Counted from the first letter of the stretch, positions 47,862 through 58,181 are shown. The stretch: DNA of 64,000 bases from an uncultured bacterium (GCA_937875295.1 CALLXS010000101.1:17280-81279); one strand, 5' to 3'. Notes: generated by a model from the letters alone, not told the origin. Program-made: numbers and translations.

Positions 47862-49223
47862 ATGATGGGAACAAAAGAAAAACAAAAAATATTTTCAAAT
47901 TACAGAAAAAAAATTGCTAATATTTTAGACGAAAACGCTACATATTCAAATTGGATTGATTGGAAATGGCAAATTAAACATTCAATTACTACAATAGAGC
48001 AATTTCAAAAATTAATGGAAATTGAATTTTCCGAAGAAGAAATAAAAAAATTTGAGCATACAATAGAAAAATTTCCATTATCCATCACACCTTACTATCT
48101 ATCACTAATCAACAAAGATAATTTATTCAATGACCCTGTATTTAAGCAATCTTTTTTAGATGAGCGAGAATTAATTATTACAAATAGAGATATTGCTGAC
48201 CCTTTGTCAGAAGACAAAGATTCACCGGTATCGTGCATCACTCATAGGTATCCTGATAGAGTATTGTTTCTAGTAAGCAATGTATGTTCTATGTATTGCA
48301 GGCATTGTACTAGGAAAAGAAAAGTTGGTGATAAGGATTCCATTCCAAATAAAGAGAACATATTAAAAGGAATAGAATATATAAAAGAGCATCCAGAAGT
48401 GCGAGATGTATTGCTATCAGGAGGTGATCCGTTAATGCTATCTGATAAATATTTAGAGTGGATATTAGACGAAATATCTAAAATCCCCACTGTAGAAGTT
48501 ATCAGAATAGGAACAAGAATGCCTGTAGTACTTCCGTATAGGATTACAGACAAACTCATTAATATTCTTAAAAAATATAAAAATTTGTGGATTAATACTC
48601 ATTTTAATCATCCACAAGAAATAACAAAATCCGCCAAAATTGCTCTAAATAAATTATCTGAAATAGGAATTCCCTTAGGAAACCAAACAGTTTTATTAGC
48701 AGAAGTCAATGATTGCCCAAGAATAATTAAATCATTAGTACATAAATTAGTAGCAAATAGAGTCAGACCGTATTATTTATATCAATGTGATTTATCAGAA
48801 GGTCTAACACATTTCCGCACTCCAATTGGAAAAGGGATAGAAATAATGGAGAGCTTAATTGGTCACACAAGCGGCTTTTCGGTACCAACTTATGTCGTTG
48901 ATGCTCCAGGTGGTGGTGGGAAAATTCCAATTACACCTAATTATATAGTTTCGTGGAATACAAATAAAGTTGTCTTGAGAAATTATGAAGGAGTACTATC
49001 AATATACCAAGAACCTCTAAATTATGCACATAATTTCTGTGATAGGAATTGTATTGATTGTAAACTTGAATTGCATTTAGCTGATGGAGAAGAATCTCAC
49101 TTAATCGGAATTGAAAAATTATTGTCGGACTCAGATAAATCAATTTCATTGATACCAGAAAATAATGAAAGAATAAAGAAAAGAAGGATATTAAGAAACA
49201 ATAAAAAGTTAATAAATGATTAA
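47862..49223 (+). CDS. ablA: Lysine 2,3-aminomutase (KamA family, AblA)
   Basis: 453 aa radical SAM enzyme with the iron-sulfur CxxxCxxC motif CSMYCRHC (142-149) and the PLP-lysine loop [10 protein letters not shown] near residue 350. Extra cysteines in [12 protein letters not shown] at about 400 likely bind zinc. It converts L-lysine to beta-lysine. It overlaps the next gene by 8 nt, and that partner acetylates beta-lysine, so this is an ablAB operon for the osmolyte N-epsilon-acetyl-beta-lysine. Met1 and Met2 are adjacent ATGs; either could start. Confidence 0.93.
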   Translation: MMGTKEKQKIFSNYRKKIANILDENATYSNWIDWKWQIKHSITTIEQFQKLMEIEFSEEEIKKFEHTIEKFPLSITPYYLSLINKDNLFNDPVFKQSFLDERELIITNRDIADPLSEDKDSPVSCITHRYPDRVLFLVSNVCSMYCRHCTRKRKVGDKDSIPNKENILKGIEYIKEHPEVRDVLLSGGDPLMLSDKYLEWILDEISKIPTVEVIRIGTRMPVVLPYRITDKLINILKKYKNLWINTHFNHPQEITKSAKIALNKLSEIGIPLGNQTVLLAEVNDCPRIIKSLVHKLVANRVRPYYLYQCDLSEGLTHFRTPIGKGIEIMESLIGHTSGFSVPTYVVDAPGGGGKIPITPNYIVSWNTNKVVLRNYEGVLSIYQEPLNYAHNFCDRNCIDCKLELHLADGEESHLIGIEKLLSDSDKSISLIPENNERIKKRRILRNNKKLIND

Positions 49224-50031
49224 ATCAAAAATATTTGACGATGTTAGTAACAATAGAGTTTATCTTTATGAATTATATCCTCAAGATTATCCAAGAATTA
49301 TTGAATATTTAAATAATTTAGCATTAAAAAATAATTATACAAAAATATTTTCTAAAATACCTTCAAAATTTCTACCAGGCTTTATTTCTGACGGATATAG
49401 AATAGAAGCATATATCCCAAAGCTATATATTAATGATGATGCTGTGTTTGTCTGTAAATATTTTAATGATGAAAGACAAAAAATTAATAAATCCGAAATA
49501 GAGATATTTCAAAATATAATTTTAAATAATCATTATGCGAATTATACTATTCCTAAACAAGAAAGATATATCATAAGAAGACTTGGATTAGACAATGCTA
49601 AAGATATTAAAATAATTTTTAAAAATGTATTCGAGAGCTATCCATTTCCTATATTTGATGAGTCATATATTAAGGAAACAATAGCAAATAAGAGTAATAT
49701 TTATTTTGGAGCAATATACAATGATAATTTAATTGCTGTATCTTCTGCTGAAATAAATGATATTTATAAGTATGCAGAAATGACTGATTTTGCAGTATTA
49801 GAGGAGCATAGAGGAAACAACTTAGCTATATTGCTATTAAATTATATGGAAGATGAGCTAATTAATGAGAAATATAAGATGTTCTATACTATAGCTAGGT
49901 TAAATTCACCTTCTATGAATATTATTTTCCTTAAGAATAAATATAAGTATTCAGGCACTTTGATCAATAATACACATATCGGTGGCAAAATTGAAAGTAT
50001 GAACGTATTATATAAATATGCGAGGAAATAA
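49216..50031 (+). CDS. ablB: Beta-lysine N-acetyltransferase (AblB)
   Basis: 271 aa. The N-terminal part (about 20-100) has [16 protein letters not shown], shared by AblB proteins, and a GNAT domain follows (about 130-265) with [18 protein letters not shown] as the acetyl-CoA loop (EHRGNNLA). It makes N-epsilon-acetyl-beta-lysine from the product of AblA, with which it overlaps by 8 nt. This compatible solute is known from methanogenic archaea and a limited set of bacteria. Confidence 0.9.
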   Translation: MIKSKIFDDVSNNRVYLYELYPQDYPRIIEYLNNLALKNNYTKIFSKIPSKFLPGFISDGYRIEAYIPKLYINDDAVFVCKYFNDERQKINKSEIEIFQNIILNNHYANYTIPKQERYIIRRLGLDNAKDIKIIFKNVFESYPFPIFDESYIKETIANKSNIYFGAIYNDNLIAVSSAEINDIYKYAEMTDFAVLEEHRGNNLAILLLNYMEDELINEKYKMFYTIARLNSPSMNIIFLKNKYKYSGTLINNTHIGGKIESMNVLYKYARK

Positions 50032-50060
50032 AAAACATTTTAATATAATAAAATAAAAAT

Positions 50061-50094
50061 AAGCACATTAATGTGAATTAATGTGCTTACTTAT
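50061..50094. terminator. Bidirectional terminator between ablB and rpsP
   Basis: Arms AAGCACATTAAT (50061-50072) and ATTAATGTGCTT (50077-50088), 4-nt loop. The reverse strand runs into a T-rich tract, so it probably ends the ffh-rpsP transcript more strongly than ablB. Confidence 0.85.
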
Positions 50095-50116
50095 TTATCA
50101 AAAATTGAGATTTTAA

Positions 50117-50626
50117 TTATTCGGCAGCTGGAGTTTCAGCTTGTGCTTCAGCTGGAGTTTCAGCTTGTGCTTCGGCAGCTGCTTTAGCTTCTTCTTCAGC
50201 TTTAGCTTTAGCCTCTGCAGCAGCAGCTTCTTTTTCAGCTTGTAATTTTCTTTCTTCGCGAGCTGCTTCGCGTTTTTTGCGTTGTTCTTTTAATCTAAAG
50301 TAATTTTTAGCTGTTTTTTCTTTATGTTCAGCAACTTTAGCAGCTATTTCTTCATCTGAAATGCCTTTAAATTGTAAAGCTCTTTGGAGGTAAGCACCTT
50401 CGTATTTCATAATATTGCGGACCATATCTGTAGGCTGAGCGCCGACATTTATCCAATAGATTGCTCTATCGTTATCAATTTTAAAGCTTGAAGGCTGAGT
50501 GTGTGGGTTGTAATAACCTAATCTTTCGATATAGTCAGCGCCTCTTTTTTTTCTTGAATCTACAACTACGATGTCATACGCAGGATAATGAGTTCTACCT
50601 TTGCGACGTAATCTTAATTTTACCAT
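50117..50626 (-). CDS. rpsP: Ribosomal protein S16 with Ala/Glu-rich C-terminal extension
   Basis: 169 aa, about twice the usual 80-90. The N-terminal 80 residues are classic S16 (MVKLRLRRKGRTHYPAYDIV, RGADYIERLGYYNP, YWINVGAQPTDMV). The extra C-terminal part is a long charged helix followed by an Ala/Glu/Gln/Pro tail that contains an 8-residue repeat (EAQAETPA twice). Extensions of this kind are common in Bacteroidota S16. It follows ffh by 84 nt; the two form an operon. Confidence 0.94.
   Translation of the reverse strand: MVKLRLRRKGRTHYPAYDIVVVDSRKKRGADYIERLGYYNPHTQPSSFKIDNDRAIYWINVGAQPTDMVRNIMKYEGAYLQRALQFKGISDEEIAAKVAEHKEKTAKNYFRLKEQRKKREAAREERKLQAEKEAAAAEAKAKAEEEAKAAAEAQAETPAEAQAETPAAE
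50126..50173 (-). repeat. Tandem 24-bp repeat in the S16 tail
   Basis: Two exact 24-nt copies (50126-50149 and 50150-50173) encoding the repeated EAQAETPA tail of S16; a likely site of length variation. Confidence 0.8.
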
Positions 50627-50710
50627 TTTCGGAAATTTCCTATTTTATTTTTTAAATTATTTACTAAAATATTAAATTAAAAAAGTGTTTATCTTAAAAA
50701 AGATTTATTT

Positions 50711-52048
50711 TTATCTTCCAAACCCCATTGGCATTTTTAATCCTTGCATAAAGCGAGATCGCTTGCCGGTAGAAATATTTTTCATAATTTTGCTCATATC
50801 TTCGAATTGTTTTAATAATTTATTTACATCTTGGATAGTAGAGCCGCTACCATTTGCTATTCTCTTTCTGCGTGAGCCATTTATAATTTTTGGATTTTTT
50901 CTTTCTTCTTTAGTCATAGATAAAATGATTGATTCGACTTTATTAAAAGCTTTGTCATCAATTTGTACATTTTTCATTTGTTTATCCATGCCTGGAAGCA
51001 AGCCAATTAAATCTCTTAAAGAACCCATTTTTTTAATTGTCTTTAATTGAGTCAAAAAGTCTTCGAAGGTGAATTGATTCTTTCGAATTTTTTCTTCTAA
51101 TTCTTTTGCCTCTTTTTCGTCGAATTCTTGTTCAGTTTTTTCTACTAAAGTGAGAATATCACCCATACCTAAAATACGGCTTGCAATTCTCTCGGGGTGA
51201 AACGGTTCAAGAGCTTCGGTTTTTTCGCCAGTACCTACGTATTTAATAGGTTTACCGACTACTGATAGTACCGATAGAGCAGCACCACCTCTAGTGTCGC
51301 CATCTAATTTAGTTAGGACGACTCCAGTAAGTGCAAGCTGGTCGTGAAAAGCTTTTGCAGTAGTAACGGCATCTTGCCCAATCATTGCATCGCAAACGAA
51401 TAGGGTCTCTGTTGGTTTTATCGCATCAGAGATGTTTTTTACTTCCTGCATCATTTCTTCATCTACAGTTAATCTACCAGCTGTATCGACGATTACAATA
51501 TCTCTACCAAACTTTTTAGCATAAGCTAAAGCATTTGAAGCAATTTTTACTGCATCTTTTACTTCTTCAGAGTAGACAGGGATATTCACTGATTCTCCCA
51601 ACTGTTTAAGTTGGTCAATCGCAGCCGGTCTATGAATATCACATGCTACGAGCAATGGCTGACGACCTTTTTTACGTAAATTTTTAGATAATTTTGCGCA
51701 AAAAGTAGTCTTTCCCGAACCTTGCAATCCAGCTACCAAAATAACGGTAGGGGCTTGTGGAGAAAACATAAGTTCGCTTTGCTTGCTTCCGAGTAGTTCA
51801 ATTAGTTCGTCGTGTACAATTTTTACAATAAGCTGTTCGGGCAATAATTTTCCTTTTACTTCTTGCCCAATTGCTTTTTCTTTTACTTTTTCAGTAAAAT
51901 TTTTAGCTACATTGAAATTTACGTCTGCATCGAGTAATGCGCGGCGTACTTCCTTCATAGCTTCTTGTATATTTTCTTCGGAAATAGTGGCTTGGCCTCT
52001 AAATTTCTTAAGGGCTACCTCTAATTTCTCGGTCAAATTTTCAAACAT
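50711..52048 (-). CDS. ffh: Ffh, signal recognition particle GTPase (SRP54)
   Basis: 445 aa: N domain (1-85), G domain with LQGSGKTTFCAKLS, DTAGR and TKLDGDTRGG, and a C-terminal M domain (about 300-445) with a methionine-rich end that binds 4.5S RNA (SRMKKIA... type helix RRKRIANGSGST). It targets nascent membrane proteins to FtsY. The -7-like element is 71 nt upstream. rpsP follows on the same strand. Confidence 0.97.
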   Translation of the reverse strand: MFENLTEKLEVALKKFRGQATISEENIQEAMKEVRRALLDADVNFNVAKNFTEKVKEKAIGQEVKGKLLPEQLIVKIVHDELIELLGSKQSELMFSPQAPTVILVAGLQGSGKTTFCAKLSKNLRKKGRQPLLVACDIHRPAAIDQLKQLGESVNIPVYSEEVKDAVKIASNALAYAKKFGRDIVIVDTAGRLTVDEEMMQEVKNISDAIKPTETLFVCDAMIGQDAVTTAKAFHDQLALTGVVLTKLDGDTRGGAALSVLSVVGKPIKYVGTGEKTEALEPFHPERIASRILGMGDILTLVEKTEQEFDEKEAKELEEKIRKNQFTFEDFLTQLKTIKKMGSLRDLIGLLPGMDKQMKNVQIDDKAFNKVESIILSMTKEERKNPKIINGSRRKRIANGSGSTIQDVNKLLKQFEDMSKIMKNISTGKRSRFMQGLKMPMGFGR

Positions 52049-52119
52049 ATTTTATTTTTATATCTACATTTCTTTAATATGCAATACTAATTTCAATTAG
52101 TATGCAAAATACAGGACTA

Positions 52120-52127
52120 CAAAAATA
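52120..52127 (-). promoter_or_regulatory. TAnnTTTG -7-like element for ffh-rpsP
   Basis: The reverse strand reads TATTTTTG, 71 nt upstream of the ffh start. Confidence 0.35.
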
Positions 52128-52188
52128 CTATTAATCAATATAATTACCAAATATTTATAGAAAATATTTTAATATAATATATTTTTTT

Positions 52189-53316
52189 CTAAATCTCTTT
52201 TTTCCTTGTCTTAAAAGTTTGGTTCTTCCATTTTACATTTTTTTTCAGTGTCATAAATGGTGCTAAAAGTTCCATAAAATTAATAAACAAGAAACTTGGA
52301 ATTAAATAAGGGATTAAGTTTCGTCTATTCAGTCTATTTAATGTAGGTAAAATTAGTACAATATCGCAAATTGCTCTTGTCAGTATAGCAATTAAAGATA
52401 AAATATAATCGCCAGTAAAAATTGGTAATATTATAGCTAACCATATTGCAATTGTAGTAAGAACATAAAGTACAGCTTTTGCGCCTAAACCTAATCCACC
52501 TATTACCCATCTATGATGTTGATTAAAATACTCTTTAAATGTCTTATTTGGTTGAGTATTGACGGTAGAATCAAAGTTAGATAAGAATCTAATATCATAG
52601 CCATTGTTAAAAATATGCATCATCATTGCTAAATCTTCCGTAACGGAAAAATTTACTGCGGAATATGCTCCAATTTTATCTAATACAGCTTTTGAAAAAG
52701 AAATATTGTTTCCAAAGCAGCTCAATGGAGCATTTAGCCCTATTCCTGCAACAGCCATTGTGTGCAAGTATATCCATTCTACGGATTGCAAACTGCTAAA
52801 GAAATTGTTATTTAGTACATTTGTGCAAGCGGCAGTCATTCCGAGATTTGGATTATTATAACATATTGAATTTAAATAAATCCATTTCTTACCCACTATG
52901 CAATCTGCATCGGTCATCATTATGATTTCGCCATTTGCTGAATTAATTCCTAATTGAAGAGCTCCGGGTTTTCCTTGTAAATTTTTAATTGCTTTTTCAT
53001 TATCATTGTGAATTACTTGTAAATTAGGAATTTGTTCTTTTAGAGAATCTAAAATTTCACCGGTACTATCAGTAGAACGGTCATTAATTGCAATAATTTC
53101 ATATTTATTAATCGGATAATCATTTTCAGATATTGATTTTATGCAATTTGCAATATGCTTTTCTTCGTTTCGTGCTGGAACAATTGCGGACACAAATGGG
53201 AGATTATTCGGTTTAATTATTTTTTTATCTTTGGATAATTCCATTGCTACTCCAACAATAAATATCAAAGTGCGGAGTACAAAAATTCCAATTAAAATAT
53301 ATATTAACAGTGTCAT
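52189..53316 (-). CDS. Membrane glycosyltransferase, family 2
   Basis: 375 aa. An N-terminal membrane helix (about 3-25) precedes a GT2 domain starting VSAIVPARNEEKHIANCIKS with the nucleotide-binding NDRSTDSTGE and DADCIVGKKW (DxD). QHHRWVIGG near residue 270 matches the (Q/R)xxRW acceptor motif of processive or membrane GT2 enzymes. Two to three membrane helices follow (about 280-355). The sugar and acceptor are unknown. The gene stands alone. Confidence 0.88.
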   Translation of the reverse strand: MTLLIYILIGIFVLRTLIFIVGVAMELSKDKKIIKPNNLPFVSAIVPARNEEKHIANCIKSISENDYPINKYEIIAINDRSTDSTGEILDSLKEQIPNLQVIHNDNEKAIKNLQGKPGALQLGINSANGEIIMMTDADCIVGKKWIYLNSICYNNPNLGMTAACTNVLNNNFFSSLQSVEWIYLHTMAVAGIGLNAPLSCFGNNISFSKAVLDKIGAYSAVNFSVTEDLAMMMHIFNNGYDIRFLSNFDSTVNTQPNKTFKEYFNQHHRWVIGGLGLGAKAVLYVLTTIAIWLAIILPIFTGDYILSLIAILTRAICDIVLILPTLNRLNRRNLIPYLIPSFLFINFMELLAPFMTLKKNVKWKNQTFKTRKKEI

Positions 53317-53378
53317 TATTTTTCAGGATATTAATAATTTTATTTGCGGTATATATAAAATTATCAAATAATAATTAA

Positions 53379-53386
53379 TGCAAATA
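53379..53386 (-). promoter_or_regulatory. TAnnTTTG -7-like element for the GT2 gene
   Basis: The reverse strand reads TATATTTG, 62 nt upstream of the glycosyltransferase start. Confidence 0.35.
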
Positions 53387-53487
53387 TAAGAAATTTGCCG
53401 TTATTTATTTATATATTTAAAGTAAGCTAATGATTTAGAGAATCTTTAAAATATTTACAAAATTATAATTCTTCAGTAATATTTTTG

Positions 53488-53495
53488 TAATTTTG
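53488..53495 (+). promoter_or_regulatory. TAnnTTTG -7-like element for murA
   Basis: TAATTTTG, 80 nt upstream of the murA start. The divergent GT2 gene has its own element about 100 nt away on the other strand. Confidence 0.4.
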
Positions 53496-53575
53496 CAAGT
53501 AGTTTAATCAAACATTAATTAATTTTTATTTTAAATTAACAATTAATAAAACAATTAATTATAAAAAATATTCAA

Positions 53576-54838
53576 ATGGATAAATTAGTTATTGAAGGAG
53601 GGCATAGATTAAAAGGAACTATCCCAATTTCAGGTTCAAAAAATGGATCGCTTGCTATTATGCCAGCTACATTACTAGCTAGTGGAGTTTATACTTTGCA
53701 TAACACACCAAATTTAAGAGATGTGTGGACTATGAGCCGATTACTTGGTTCTATGGGAGTGCATTGCGACCTAAATGGTGATGATTTATTTATAGATTCT
53801 TCAAATATTACTTCACAAGAAGCACCTTATGAACTTGTCAAAAAAATGAGAGCTTCATTCTATGTCCTTGGACCACTTCTTTCTCGCTACGGTTATGCAA
53901 AAGTATCATTGCCTGGTGGTTGTGCTTGGGGACCGCGCCCAGTAGATTTGCACTTAAAGGGTCTTGAAAAGCTCGGTGCAAAAATCGAACTAGATAATGG
54001 ATATGTTATTGCAAAGGCAGATAGATTACACGGAGCACGTTTTCATTTTGATGTCTCTAGCGTAGGTGCTACTGGTAATTTACTAATGGCTGCAGTTCTT
54101 GCTAAAGGAAATACAATCTTAACAAATGCTGCAACTGAACCGGAAATTACTGCTTTAGCTAGGATGTTAGTGAAAATGGGCGCTAAGATAGAGAATATTG
54201 GAACAAATCAATTAGAAATAGAAGGGGTAGACGAATTAAAACCTGTAGACGAAACTACTATTCCTGATAGAATTGAAGCCGCTACTTATTTAATTGCTGG
54301 AGCAATGACTAAGGGCAAAATCGAACTAACTAATACAAATCCATATCATTTGTCTGCTATCATTGCTAAATTAGAAGAAACAGGTTGCCAAATAGATGTA
54401 AATAGTTCAAATATTAGTCTTGAAATGGACCAAGCTCCTATTCCAGTAGATATTACTACAAATATTTATCCCGGTATTCCTACTGATATTCAGGCTCAAT
54501 GGATGTCTTATATGTTATGTAGCGAAAACGGAAGTTCTAAAATTACAGAAACAATTTATACTGATAGATTTAAGCACGTTCCAGAATTGGCTCGATTAGG
54601 TGCTCAAATTGAAATACTTGATTCTACAGCTATAATTAATGGAAGCAGTTTAAAAGGTGCTACAGTAATGAGCTCCGACTTAAGAGCAAGTGCTTCTTTA
54701 GTATTGAGTGCTTTAGTTGCAAGCGGAAAAACTGAAGTGCTTAGAGTATATCATTTAGATAGAGGATATCAAGGCATAGAAATGAAATTAAATGCAGTAG
54801 GAGCTAATATTAAAAGAGTGAAAACTGATACTATTTAA
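53576..54838 (+). CDS. murA: UDP-N-acetylglucosamine 1-carboxyvinyltransferase
   Basis: 420 aa. The N-terminal SGSKNGSLAIMPA, the fosfomycin-target Cys116 in LPGGCAWGPRPVDLH, TTIPDRIEAATYLIAGA, and the C-terminal VLRVYHLDRGYQ are diagnostic of MurA rather than AroA. Cys at the active site predicts the fosfomycin-sensitive form. It transfers enolpyruvate to UDP-GlcNAc, the first committed peptidoglycan step. It is convergent with the BatA-like gene and followed by a terminator. Confidence 0.96.
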   Translation: MDKLVIEGGHRLKGTIPISGSKNGSLAIMPATLLASGVYTLHNTPNLRDVWTMSRLLGSMGVHCDLNGDDLFIDSSNITSQEAPYELVKKMRASFYVLGPLLSRYGYAKVSLPGGCAWGPRPVDLHLKGLEKLGAKIELDNGYVIAKADRLHGARFHFDVSSVGATGNLLMAAVLAKGNTILTNAATEPEITALARMLVKMGAKIENIGTNQLEIEGVDELKPVDETTIPDRIEAATYLIAGAMTKGKIELTNTNPYHLSAIIAKLEETGCQIDVNSSNISLEMDQAPIPVDITTNIYPGIPTDIQAQWMSYMLCSENGSSKITETIYTDRFKHVPELARLGAQIEILDSTAIINGSSLKGATVMSSDLRASASLVLSALVASGKTEVLRVYHLDRGYQGIEMKLNAVGANIKRVKTDTI

Positions 54839-54864
54839 TTGAAATATACGTAAAAATTATAAAA

Positions 54865-54898
54865 ACAACTCATAGGTAAATATGAGTTGTATTTTTTT
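54865..54898. terminator. Bidirectional terminator between murA and the BatA-like gene
   Basis: Arms ACAACTCATA (54865-54874) and TATGAGTTGT (54881-54890), 6-nt loop, then a T tract. The A-rich left side serves the reverse strand. Confidence 0.88.
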
Positions 54899-56999
54899 AT
54901 TCCAACTCTTCAGCTTCTAATTTTGAATTTTTAGCTACATACATTTCAGCAAGCAAGAATATTAAAGCAAGAATAACGAAAATTTGCCATAATTCAGTGC
55001 CAATTCTTGCTGCATTTAATTGCTTTTTTAGTTGCGAAAGATTATTAACTAGTTGAATATTAATTTTTTCATTACTAACTAATTTTAGATAATTTTCTAA
55101 CGCTTCCTCGTTAAATCTCTTTATTTCAGATTCTGATTTTAAGCTATTTACAGAAATTATTGAAACTGGTTCATTATTTAGAGAAAATATTTGATAATTT
55201 CCTTTAAATCTCAAATTATCTAATGTTAAAATATTACCTGAGTTAGCAGGAGTAACTTGCACAAATGACTCGTTTCCGTTTGGATCTAACATTTTGAAAT
55301 TACTATAATTTGCATATTTTTTAGGTATTACAAAACTTATCGAATTACCAGCTATAGTAGTTTTGCCGGATTCCTGTTTTGTTGCCATATAGGAAACTGT
55401 ACGATGAATAATCGTCGGGAATATACCTGTAAATGGGAAATTGCTCCATTCTGTATTTGGCGGAACTGCTATATATAGTACTTTTCCATCACCTACCCTT
55501 GCTTCATTCATAAAAGCCCCACCTGGCATTTGAATAATTTTTATCCCTCCGCTTGCAGTAATTGCTTTTGTAATTGTAGGGCTTTCAACTATTTCATCAT
55601 TGCCAGCTCCAGCTTTAAAAACATTTTGAAATATAGGATGATCTTTATCTACCATTGTAAATTGAGCAGGTTGATCTTTTGAAAATAATTTCTCTGTGCT
55701 TGTACCTAATCCTAATTCGTTTAAACCTCTATTAAAAATATCTCGTGGTGTAGAATTATCAGCAAACAGAACTAAAGAACCACCACCAGAAATATAATTT
55801 TTTAACCTTGCATAATCCTCTATTCTCAGGGGTCCACCGGAAACAAATACAATATCATACTTGCTCATATCAATTGAAGATATTGAATTTGAAGGAAATT
55901 CAAATAAATTTACTAAATTTTTATTATATAATTTTGTACCAAGAGCAAGCTTTAGATATGTATCGTTATTTGAAATTAAAGCTACGTTAGGAATATCCGG
56001 TAATATGAAACCGAAAAACGCAGAATTATCTTCATCGAGTGCATCGCTCTCTATTTCAATTTTGCCGGCATTTATGCCAGATGATTGAGGAATCGCTGAT
56101 ACTAGAACAGTTTTAGTCTCATTTGCTTGAAAATCGATTAATTTTTGAGAAACTTTTATATTGTTAAAATACATTGTAGCAGCTAATGCTTTTGCTTCAT
56201 TATTTGCTCTATTTGTGATAGTAACTTCTACTTCTACGGGTTTATCTTTTTGGAAAATACCAGAAACTAATTTTACTGAATCAATTGAAATATTTTGAAT
56301 ATCAGATTTTGAATTACTACCAATCGGAAATACAAAATAATTAGAAAAATCATTAGCAAATTTACTTGAATCATTTATTGATTTTTCTAAAATATTATTT
56401 TGAAAATCACTTATTAAATAAATGTCTTTAGTAAAATTATGAGAATTTTGAAGTATATCAGCTGCTGTGCGAAGGCTTTTTTCTAAATTTCCTGCAGAAG
56501 AAGATATCGAAATTTTATCTAATTCTTTGTTGACAAATTCATTATTTCGCGATAGAATTTTTTCTTCTTCATAATAGTTATTTGCCATAGGAATAATTGC
56601 ACTTTCGTCTCCTTCTTTCATCGTAGCAATAATTGCTCGTGCAGTATTTTTTGCTTGGTTAAATCTATTTCCAAATTCGTCAGAAATATTCATACTCGGA
56701 GAATTATCCAATATAATTACTGAGCCAGAATTAGAATAATTCCCTAGTAATGGTAAATGGCTATTAATTGCAGGGCGAGCGAATGCTATTACAATACAAA
56801 TAATAGCGAAAGTCCTAAGTAATAATAAAATCAAACGTTTTAATTTTAATCTCTTAATTTTTGTCTTTTGTAACTCTTTTAGGAATTTAAGTGAAGAAAA
56901 TTCTATTTTCTTTAATTTCCTTAAGTTGAGCAAATGTAGTATTAATGGTATAGCTGCTGCTATTAGCCCAAATAATACAGATGGATTAAAAAATGTCAT
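54897..56999 (-). CDS. BatA-like membrane protein with VWA domain
   Basis: 700 aa. The N-terminus is the 'aerotolerance regulator' BatA domain (FFNPSVLFGLIAAAIPLILHLL...LKFLKELQ) with two membrane helices, then a VWA domain with the MIDAS motif DNSPS near residue 95. Ig-like and glutamine-amidotransferase-like segments follow (about 235-560), with a C-terminal helix at about 670-690. Members are found widely in Bacteroidota, generally of unknown function; some associate with MoxR ATPases, but no moxR is adjacent here. Confidence 0.85.
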   Translation of the reverse strand: MTFFNPSVLFGLIAAAIPLILHLLNLRKLKKIEFSSLKFLKELQKTKIKRLKLKRLILLLLRTFAIICIVIAFARPAINSHLPLLGNYSNSGSVIILDNSPSMNISDEFGNRFNQAKNTARAIIATMKEGDESAIIPMANNYYEEEKILSRNNEFVNKELDKISISSSAGNLEKSLRTAADILQNSHNFTKDIYLISDFQNNILEKSINDSSKFANDFSNYFVFPIGSNSKSDIQNISIDSVKLVSGIFQKDKPVEVEVTITNRANNEAKALAATMYFNNIKVSQKLIDFQANETKTVLVSAIPQSSGINAGKIEIESDALDEDNSAFFGFILPDIPNVALISNNDTYLKLALGTKLYNKNLVNLFEFPSNSISSIDMSKYDIVFVSGGPLRIEDYARLKNYISGGGSLVLFADNSTPRDIFNRGLNELGLGTSTEKLFSKDQPAQFTMVDKDHPIFQNVFKAGAGNDEIVESPTITKAITASGGIKIIQMPGGAFMNEARVGDGKVLYIAVPPNTEWSNFPFTGIFPTIIHRTVSYMATKQESGKTTIAGNSISFVIPKKYANYSNFKMLDPNGNESFVQVTPANSGNILTLDNLRFKGNYQIFSLNNEPVSIISVNSLKSESEIKRFNEEALENYLKLVSNEKINIQLVNNLSQLKKQLNAARIGTELWQIFVILALIFLLAEMYVAKNSKLEAEELE

Positions 57000-57139
57000 T
57001 TATATATAATTAATCAATTAGTTCAGTGTAATATTTTAAGGACGAATTGGAATAATAAGAATTTTTAATGAAACTCAAAAGATTGATTTGTTGAAATTAA
57101 AATCTATAATTGAGAAAGCAAGGGGAGGCTATAATACAA

Positions 57140-57165
57140 CAGCAGCAGGAATAAACCTGCTGCTG
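57140..57165. terminator. G+C-containing hairpin downstream of the YitT gene
   Basis: CAGCAGCAGG (57140-57149) pairs with CCTGCTGCTG (57156-57165) over a 6-nt loop. It lies 30 nt after the yitT-like stop, but no long T tract follows on the reverse strand, so terminator activity is uncertain. Confidence 0.5.
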
Positions 57166-57194
57166 AAAGTTAAGTTATATTGTATTATATTTCT

Positions 57195-58181
57195 TTATTC
57201 CTCGATGAGAGGTTTAAATCCGTTTCCAAGAATTTCTTTTGAATCTAATACATTTATAAATGCTTTTGGGTCTACTTTTGCTATTTTAAAACGCAAAATC
57301 ATCATTTCTCTTCGTGTTAGTACTGTATAAATAATATCAGAATTTGTCGAATTATACATTCCAACAGCAGTGATTAAAGTAGCTCCGCGATTTAAATCAT
57401 TTAGGATGATTTCTTTTATTTCATCGATTTTTCCGCTTACAATCATTACTGTTTTATAAACAGAAGCACCTTCTATAATTAAATCAATTACTTTGCCTTC
57501 AATAAACACAATTATCCATGAATACATTGGTAATCTCCAATCTCCAAATGCTAATACTGTAGAAAGAGTAATTGTACAATCTACAATAATAACTAAAGTA
57601 CCCAAAGAAATATGAGTATATTTATTTAAAATCATTGCTATTATGTCTGATCCTCCAGATGTAGCTCGTGATTTAAAAATCATTCCGATACCAATACCAT
57701 ACACTATACCACCAAAAACTGATGATAAGAATTGTTCTTGTAGCATAGGTCGCATTAGACTTGCAAATTCTTCCATTTGCACAGCCGAATTTAAATCATA
57801 TTGAGATTGAAGTCCGCGAAGTTGATTTAATACTTCTGTTGATTCTAATAATGGTAAATACCCATAAATACTATGAATTAATCCCATAAATATAGGAATA
57901 GCAAAAGTGCAAACTATTGTCTTTATACCAAATTTTGGTCCCAATACGACAATACCAATTATAAGGAGTGGAATGTCCATACATAGAGCGGCTAATTCAG
58001 TACGCCAACCCCATAAATTGTGAAAAACCATTGATAAACCATAAGTGCCACCAGGAGCAAATCCATACGGTTCAGCAAACATTACCGCGCCGATTGAGAA
58101 TACAAAGCAACCGCAAATCAGCCAAGCATAGGTAATGAAGAAATCTTTTGAGAATAATTTCTCTTTTGTAACGAAAGTCAT
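57195..58181 (-). CDS. YitT family membrane protein (DUF161 + DUF2179)
   Basis: 328 aa. Five to six membrane helices with the YitT pattern SIGAVMFAEPYGFAPGGTYGLSMVFHN near the N-terminus and KSRATSGGSDIIAMILNKYTHI in the middle. The C-terminal DUF2179 domain (about 240-320) has ILNDLNRGATLITAVGMY and VLTRREMMILRFKIAKVDPKAFINV. Function of the family is not settled. A TAATTTTG lies 143 nt upstream. Confidence 0.9.
   Translation of the reverse strand: MTFVTKEKLFSKDFFITYAWLICGCFVFSIGAVMFAEPYGFAPGGTYGLSMVFHNLWGWRTELAALCMDIPLLIIGIVVLGPKFGIKTIVCTFAIPIFMGLIHSIYGYLPLLESTEVLNQLRGLQSQYDLNSAVQMEEFASLMRPMLQEQFLSSVFGGIVYGIGIGMIFKSRATSGGSDIIAMILNKYTHISLGTLVIIVDCTITLSTVLAFGDWRLPMYSWIIVFIEGKVIDLIIEGASVYKTVMIVSGKIDEIKEIILNDLNRGATLITAVGMYNSTNSDIIYTVLTRREMMILRFKIAKVDPKAFINVLDSKEILGNGFKPLIEE

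Noticed and set aside
57140..57165. Hairpin as a riboswitch or attenuator
   Set aside because: It is downstream of both flanking genes (after the YitT gene on the reverse strand and behind the BatA-like gene start), so it fits a terminator or repeat better than a leader.
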